NCBI GenBank assembly: GCA_028280165.1
Contig: JANQMI010000207.1
Coordinates: forward strand, 1 to 60,933
DNA from: Oceanicaulis sp.
GTDB lineage: Bacteria > Pseudomonadota > Alphaproteobacteria > Caulobacterales > Maricaulaceae
Length of the DNA stretch: 60,933 nucleotides
Reading direction: 5' to 3'
Shown: piece by piece, positions 56,705-60,933 of the stretch
Layout: each line of letters begins with the position of its first letter
Position numbering within the stretch: position 1 is the stretch's first letter
Notes under the pieces: model-generated
Database searches by the model: none
The model's input: the letters and a program-made list of their open reading frames with translations, nothing else
What the model was told of the DNA's origin: nothing
Program-made: the position numbers and the translations under genes

Positions 56705-58321
56705 ATGAAAACAACGAAAATCGCGAAATGGTCGACGCTGAAAGACCGTGATCCCACCCATGCCCGGGTGGCCAATGTCGATCTGGTGATCGTTCGTTAC
56801 GACAGTGAGGTGTCCGTCCTTTACGGTCGGTGTCTGCACCGGGGAGCCCTGATGTCAGATGGCCATATCGATGGCCATAATCTGATTTGCGGCGTGCATG
56901 ACTGGGACTATCGGTATGACACTGGCGTCTCAGAGTACGACAATTCCGAAGCCCTTTATAAATTCAAGTCTTGGGTGAAGGGGGGTCATGTTTGTGTCGA
57001 TGCCGACGAGATCGCAGCTTGGCATGACGCGAACCCACAACCCTTCGACCGCGAGGCCTATCTGGGTGATTATCAGGATACCCATTCTGAACCCGCTGAG
57101 CCCTATAACGCACTGATCCAGGGCTATGCCCGAGATGGTCTGTCTAAGACCGGACATCATGGCAAAGTTGACGCCATGGGCGTGCCGCGTCAGGAGCTTC
57201 CGGATTGGGATGACATCCAGCTTTTGACCGCACAACTGGCCAGGCCCCCATTGCTGGATGATGACCCGGTAGCCACGGGCGTGGTGATCGGCCCGAATGC
57301 CCAAAAACCCTTAAAACTTGAGATTCCGCTCTTTGTCTCCGACATGAGTTTTGGCGCTCTGTCGAAACCGGCAAAACTGGCTTTGGCCCGAGGGGCAGAG
57401 CTCGCGGGCACCGGCATCTGCTCGGGAGAAGGTGGCATGCTGCCAGACGAGCAGGCCCTGAATTCGCGGTATTTCTATGAATTGGCGTCGGCGCGTTTTG
57501 GCTTTTCCTGGGACAAGCTGAACAAGGTGCAGGCCTTTCATTTCAAAGGAGGGCAAGGGGCGAAAACCGGAACCGGCGGACATTTGCCAGGCCACAAGGT
57601 CGATGGCGAAATCGCAGAAGTCCGTGGGCTAAAGCCTGGCCAAGACGCGATCTCCCCGCCACGCTTTCCCGATTGGACAAACGCTTCACAAATCAAAGAA
57701 TTCGCTGACGAGGTTCGTGATAGAACCGGCGGAATTCCAATCGGCTACAAGCTCTCTGCTCAGCACATTGAAGACGATATCGATGCGGCACTTGAGGTGG
57801 GCGTGGACTATATCATCCTGGATGGCCGTGGCGGTGGGACAGGCGCGGCCCCCATCATCTTCCGAGATAATATCTCTGTGCCGACCATCCCGGCGCTGGC
57901 GCGCGCCCGCCATCACCTGGACAAGCTCGGACGCGCCGATGTGTCCCTTGTGATTACCGGTGGGCTTAGAAAACCGGCGGACTTCATTAAGGCGATGGGC
58001 TTGGGGGCCGACGCGATCGCCGTATCGAATTCAGCGATGCAGGCGATCGGCTGTATCGCCATGCGCGCGTGTCACACCAATAACTGCCCGGTGGGGATCG
58101 CAACTCAGAAACCAGAGCTGGTAAACCGGCTTGTTGTTGAAAAGTCTGCGATCCGACTGAAAAACTTCTTCGAAGCGAGCATTGAACTCATGCAGGTCAT
58201 GGCCCGTGCCTGTGGGCATGGTGCGCTGTCTGACTTCTCGGTACGTGATCTGACGACCTGGAAGCGTGAGATGTCTGAATTGACCGGGATCGCCTATGGC
58301 GGCCTTGCGGGACGGGATTAG
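56705..58321 (+). CDS. Rieske-domain / FMN-binding glutamate-synthase-like fusion protein
   Basis: The 538-residue protein fuses an N-terminal Rieske [2Fe-2S] domain (Cys43, His45, Cys62, His65: CxH and CxxH) to a domain like the FMN-binding core of glutamate synthase (about residues 150-530). FMN-site elements include HFKGGQGAKTGTGGHLPG and DGRGGGTGAAP. Cys450, Cys456 and Cys461 reproduce the spacing of the [3Fe-4S] ligands of GltB. The glutaminase domain is absent, so it is not a normal glutamate synthase. It looks like a soluble cytoplasmic electron-transfer oxidoreductase; the substrate is unknown. It is the first gene of a five-gene unit. Confidence 0.85.
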   Translation: MKTTKIAKWSTLKDRDPTHARVANVDLVIVRYDSEVSVLYGRCLHRGALMSDGHIDGHNLICGVHDWDYRYDTGVSEYDNSEALYKFKSWVKGGHVCVDADEIAAWHDANPQPFDREAYLGDYQDTHSEPAEPYNALIQGYARDGLSKTGHHGKVDAMGVPRQELPDWDDIQLLTAQLARPPLLDDDPVATGVVIGPNAQKPLKLEIPLFVSDMSFGALSKPAKLALARGAELAGTGICSGEGGMLPDEQALNSRYFYELASARFGFSWDKLNKVQAFHFKGGQGAKTGTGGHLPGHKVDGEIAEVRGLKPGQDAISPPRFPDWTNASQIKEFADEVRDRTGGIPIGYKLSAQHIEDDIDAALEVGVDYIILDGRGGGTGAAPIIFRDNISVPTIPALARARHHLDKLGRADVSLVITGGLRKPADFIKAMGLGADAIAVSNSAMQAIGCIAMRACHTNNCPVGIATQKPELVNRLVVEKSAIRLKNFFEASIELMQVMARACGHGALSDFSVRDLTTWKREMSELTGIAYGGLAGRD

Positions 58322-58324
58322 GCG

Positions 58325-58570
58325 ATGACTCCAGAACTCGCAGGCCAGATCGTCACCATCGCCGGTTTTTATTTCGGGATCGGCGTGATTGCCGCGCTTC
58401 TGTTTGTGACCGTCCTGATTAAGCGGGCCTCCGCTGGGGCGCAGACTGCAGCTCCGCTCCAGTTTCGTATTCTGATTTTCCCAGCTTGCGTTGCGCTTTG
58501 GCCTTATGTGCTCGTCCGCGGTCTGATCGGGGGGAGCAAAGTGGAGGATGATCATGAGACGTCCGCTTAG
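58325..58570 (+). CDS. Small two-helix membrane protein of the redox operon
   Basis: The 81-residue product has hydrophobic segments at about residues 7-32 and 45-68 and a hydrophilic C-terminus (SKVEDDHETSA). No family or cofactor motif is recognised. It starts 3 bases after the Rieske/GltS-like gene stop and overlaps the next small gene by 17 bases. It may anchor the soluble redox protein or be a small subunit of a membrane complex (inference). Confidence 0.7.
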   Translation: MTPELAGQIVTIAGFYFGIGVIAALLFVTVLIKRASAGAQTAAPLQFRILIFPACVALWPYVLVRGLIGGSKVEDDHETSA

Positions 58571-58709
58571 ACGCCTTCATTTCGGCCTTTGGGTGATCTT
58601 GGCACCGGTCATTTTGGGTTTCGTCGCTTATGCCCTGACACGCGCGCCCGTTGATCGTGCGGAGACCGATGCGCCCGCAGCCTTGTTTGAAACCGAGGGA
58701 GGGCGCTGA
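58554..58709 (+). CDS. 51-residue single-helix membrane protein of the redox operon
   Basis: A very short gene: the product begins MRRPLRRLHFGLWVILAP, continues with one membrane helix (about residues 10-28) and ends with an acidic tail (FETEGGR). The ATG at 58554 follows GGAGG at good spacing. It overlaps the previous gene by 17 bases, and its TGA stop overlaps the ATG of the next gene (TGATG). The basic N-terminus predicts N-in, C-out topology. Its size and tight coupling suggest a small subunit of a membrane complex. Confidence 0.7.
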   Translation: MRRPLRRLHFGLWVILAPVILGFVAYALTRAPVDRAETDAPAALFETEGGR

Positions 58710-59782
58710 TGTCAGTTGGATTTCAGGCGGTGCAATGGAACCGCTTTAAAATCATCTACGACCTCGTCCTTTGGATCGGGGCCATCACTCTAGTGGTCGT
58801 CTTCATATTGGTCACAAACGCCACTCAGTCAGAGGGTGAAAGCTATCATCCGGTCCAGCTGGTACTGCGGGCGTTTGGGCTGACCGCAATCGTCTTGCTT
58901 TTCATAACGCTGAGCATTGGCCCGCTTGCGCGGCTCTCGGATCGTTTCAAGCCGCTTTTGTACAACCGTCGCCATATGGGGGTCACGGTTTTCCTCTTCG
59001 CCTTTCTCCACGCTGCTCTAGTCCTGGTCTGGTATCACGGGTTTTCAGAGACGAACATCTTCGTCTCCCTGCTTTCAACCAACTCCAATTATGGCCAGGT
59101 CTACGGTTTTCCGTTTGAAGCCTTGGGCCTTGCTGCGTTTCTAATCCTGTTTGTCATGGCGGCAACCAGCCATGATTTCTGGCTCGATTTTCTCAGTGCG
59201 CCGGTGTGGAAGCTGATCCATATGATGGTTTATCCAGCCTACGCGCTTGTGGTCGGCCATTTAGTGCTGGGCGCGCTGCAGGATCAAACATCGCTATTCA
59301 GCGCATGGGCAGTGTCTGGCGCAGCGGTTGCCCTTATCGGGCTTCACCTCATGGCAGGCTGGAAGGAAGCCCGGGATGACAAGCGCGCGGACCGTAAAGC
59401 CGAAGATGGCTGGCTGGATGCTGGCGAACCTTGCGACATTCCCGAAGGACGGGCGGTGATTATCGCTCCCAAAGGCGGAGAACGGATCGCGGTTTTCCGT
59501 GATGGCGATCAGGTGGCCGCGCTGTCCAGCGTGTGTCGTCACCAAAACGGACCGCTGGGCGAAGGCCATGTGCGTGATGGCTGCGTGGTGTGTCCCTGGC
59601 ATGGCTGGGAATACCGCCTGGAAGATGGGCGTGCGCCAGCGCCCTTCACCGAGAAGATCGCGACATACCCGGTTCGACTAGTCGACGGCCGCGTTCAGGT
59701 ACGCGCTAAGCCTTTGCCGCCGGGGACCTATAGCGAGCCCGTCACCGTCTACGTCGAAGACATCGAAGGAGAGCCCGCATGA
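58709..59782 (+). CDS. Ferric-reductase-like membrane protein with C-terminal Rieske domain
   Basis: The 357-residue protein has six or so membrane helices (about residues 15-220) of the ferric-reductase-like/YedZ-MsrQ type. Helix histidines that could bind heme include RRHMG, FLHAAL, LIHMM and VGHLV. A cytoplasmic C-terminal Rieske domain follows with Cys276, His278, Cys295 and His298 (CxH-x16-CxxH). It could move electrons between a cytoplasmic donor, such as the upstream Rieske/FMN protein, and a partner across the membrane. Its stop overlaps the next start (ATGA). Confidence 0.83.
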   Translation: MSVGFQAVQWNRFKIIYDLVLWIGAITLVVVFILVTNATQSEGESYHPVQLVLRAFGLTAIVLLFITLSIGPLARLSDRFKPLLYNRRHMGVTVFLFAFLHAALVLVWYHGFSETNIFVSLLSTNSNYGQVYGFPFEALGLAAFLILFVMAATSHDFWLDFLSAPVWKLIHMMVYPAYALVVGHLVLGALQDQTSLFSAWAVSGAAVALIGLHLMAGWKEARDDKRADRKAEDGWLDAGEPCDIPEGRAVIIAPKGGERIAVFRDGDQVAALSSVCRHQNGPLGEGHVRDGCVVCPWHGWEYRLEDGRAPAPFTEKIATYPVRLVDGRVQVRAKPLPPGTYSEPVTVYVEDIEGEPA

Positions 59783-60552
59783 GCAAGCCTCCACTGAAGC
59801 CCCGCATCTCCAAAGAGCCGTTTGTTGGCTATGCCAGCACGCCGTCCATTGATCGCCGCTTCCTGTTGGGCTTTGGCGCAGTCACGATCGGTTTGACGTC
59901 GGCAATGGGTTATATGATCGCCAAGACCCAACCCGGGGGAGGACGCGGCAGTTGGGATATGGGCACGCAGGTCGAGCTGGCCGGCTCGGTTTATGCTGCT
60001 CCCTATGCTTACATGCGCATGCTGGTGAATGGACGCGTTCAGACGGTCCTGCTGGGGTGTGAGACCAAATGTGGGGCCAAAGAACGGTTAGATGACATTG
60101 CGTTTGAGACCGGCGGCGCGATTGTTCGCGGATCACTGCTTGAGCGCGATGGTTATCAAATGCTAGCCACCGCCGCAGGCGCAGATTGGATTGAGCCGCG
60201 CCCGGTCGAAGCCCCTCCAGAACCTGTCATTGAAGACTTAGGCGAAGCCCGGCTCACCGGTGAAATCCTGGATACCAAATGTTGGTTTGGAGCGATGCGC
60301 CCCAATGAAGGGCTGAGCCACAAGGCCTGCGCGATGCTGTGCATCGCCAGCGGTGTCCCGCCCTATTTTGGAATTCGAGATGCTCAGGGCCGCGAGCGTG
60401 CTCTGATGATTACCGACCCCGATGGCAACGCTCTCGTTCAGCCGATCTTGGAGTTCGTTGCTGAGCCAATTGAAGTCGTCGGCCGGATCATCAGAATTGA
60501 CGATCTATTCCAGTTCCGGATGGATGTGGGGTCTGTGCGGCGTTTGGTTTAG
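59779..60552 (+). CDS. Membrane-anchored cysteine-rich protein of the redox operon
   Basis: The 257-residue protein has one N-terminal membrane anchor (about residues 29-48) preceded by DRRFLLG, which resembles a twin-arginine motif. The outer part contains five cysteines: Cys94 and Cys98 (GCETKCG), and Cys168, Cys184 and Cys188 within DTKCWFGAM ... HKACAMLC, plus His181. Such clusters could bind a metal or heme or form disulfides. I do not recognise a named family. As last gene of the unit it is a good candidate for the periplasmic partner of the ferric-reductase-like protein. Confidence 0.75.
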   Translation: MSKPPLKPRISKEPFVGYASTPSIDRRFLLGFGAVTIGLTSAMGYMIAKTQPGGGRGSWDMGTQVELAGSVYAAPYAYMRMLVNGRVQTVLLGCETKCGAKERLDDIAFETGGAIVRGSLLERDGYQMLATAAGADWIEPRPVEAPPEPVIEDLGEARLTGEILDTKCWFGAMRPNEGLSHKACAMLCIASGVPPYFGIRDAQGRERALMITDPDGNALVQPILEFVAEPIEVVGRIIRIDDLFQFRMDVGSVRRLV

Positions 60553-60555
60553 CGC

Positions 60556-60933
60556 TCAACACACTGGCACATTCACCGCCAGGCCGCCTGTCGAGGTTTC
60601 CTTGTATTTGTCATTCATATCCATCGCCGTCTGGCGCATGGTTTCGATGACCTGATCCAGGCTCACCTTCGGTGTGCTGTCAGACATCAGCGCCAGGCGT
60701 GCTGCATTAATGGCCTTAATCGCGCCGATCGCATTGCGCTCAATACAAGGGATTTGCACCAGGCCGCCCACCGGATCGCAGGTCAGGCCTAGATTATGCT
60801 CCATCGCAATTTCGGCCGCGTTCTCAATCTGCTTATTCGTTCCGTTCAGGGCCGCTGCCAGGCCTCCAGCGGCCATGGAGCAAGCCACGCCGACCTCGCC
60901 CTGGCATCCTGCTTCCGCCCCGGAAATCGACGC
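60556..60933 (-). CDS. sdaA: L-serine ammonia-lyase (C-terminal part, runs off the window)
   Basis: The visible 125 residues are the C-terminal end of a single-chain iron-sulfur L-serine dehydratase, which converts serine to pyruvate and ammonia. Cluster-ligand cysteines are visible in [18 protein letters not shown] and IPCIERN. The chain ends in Cys (NVPVC), as in related enzymes where the C-terminal cysteine also contacts the [4Fe-4S] cluster. The gene is convergent with the redox operon; the gap is 3 bases, with no terminator visible. The 5' part lies beyond 60933. Confidence 0.93.
   Translation of the reverse strand, partial: ASISGAEAGCQGEVGVACSMAAGGLAAALNGTNKQIENAAEIAMEHNLGLTCDPVGGLVQIPCIERNAIGAIKAINAARLALMSDSTPKVSLDQVIETMRQTAMDMNDKYKETSTGGLAVNVPVC

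Noticed and set aside
56705..58321. Calling it the glutamate synthase large subunit (gltB)
   Set aside because: At 538 residues with no N-terminal amidotransferase domain and with a Rieske domain instead, it cannot be a standard GltB; gltD is also absent nearby.
58709..59782. Interpretation as MsrQ of the MsrPQ methionine sulfoxide repair system
   Set aside because: The membrane part is of the same broad ferric-reductase-like type, but there is a fused Rieske domain and no MsrP molybdoenzyme gene nearby, so the MsrPQ label is not supported.

Overview
The window is a gene-dense chromosomal segment of an alphaproteobacterium. The best fit is the Caulobacterales/Maricaulales side (Hyphomonadaceae or Maricaulaceae type). 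This rests on the gene order pyrH-frr-uppS-cdsA-dxr-rseP-bamA-skp-lpxD-fabZ-lpxA-lpxI-lpxB, a pyruvate dehydrogenase E1-beta carrying its own lipoyl domain, a DUF5076 gene inside the pdh cluster, an alphaproteobacterial-type LexA box (GTTC-N7-GTTC) in front of lexA, and a PopA-like degenerate diguanylate cyclase next to mfd. The genus assignment is inference. Almost all of the sequence is core genome; I see no prophage, insertion sequence, CRISPR array, tRNA or rRNA.

Layout. 1-12.0 kb (+): one long envelope operon running from translation (pyrH end, frr) through isoprenoid/phospholipid synthesis (uppS, cdsA, dxr) and envelope proteolysis and outer-membrane assembly (rseP, bamA, skp) to lipid A synthesis (lpxD, fabZ, lpxA, lpxI, lpxB). 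12.0-14.8 kb (-): gltA and gltX. 14.85-17.0 kb (+): comEC. 17.1-24.7 kb (mostly -): ppiD, trpE, trpG, trpD, trpC and lexA, with a YibQ-type polysaccharide deacetylase gene on the opposite strand between trpE and trpG. 24.8-31 kb (+): tpiA, a degenerate receiver protein, secG, a MAPEG protein, pyrG, rpmF and eno. 31.0-31.5 kb: three copies of a structured hairpin repeat. 31.6-38.8 kb (+): ftsB, pdhA-pdhB-DUF5076-pdhC (no E3 gene), a TAP-like hydrolase, a lipoprotein and a cupin. 39-41.6 kb (-): an M14 carboxypeptidase. 41.7-50.1 kb (+): typA, a small membrane protein, a quinone oxidoreductase, gatB and mfd. 50.1-51.5 kb (-): the PopA-like protein. 51.5-56.1 kb (+): an alpha-methylacyl-CoA racemase, a YihY protein, and scoA and scoB separated by an exported hypothetical protein, then a small hypothetical. 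56.1-56.5 kb (-): a DUF1622 membrane protein.

The most unusual part is 56.5-60.55 kb: five overlapping or nearly abutting (+) genes that look like an uncharacterised redox system. They encode a Rieske/FMN/3Fe-4S protein related to the glutamate synthase core, two tiny membrane proteins (81 and 51 residues), a ferric-reductase-like membrane protein with a C-terminal Rieske domain, and a membrane-anchored cysteine-rich protein. A cluster of three TGATCA-centred sites lies upstream. The window closes in the 3' part of an L-serine dehydratase gene (-).

Other points of interest are the repeats after eno, whose hairpin arms differ between copies but still pair, and a c-di-GMP inhibitory-site motif kept five residues before a ruined GGDEF motif.
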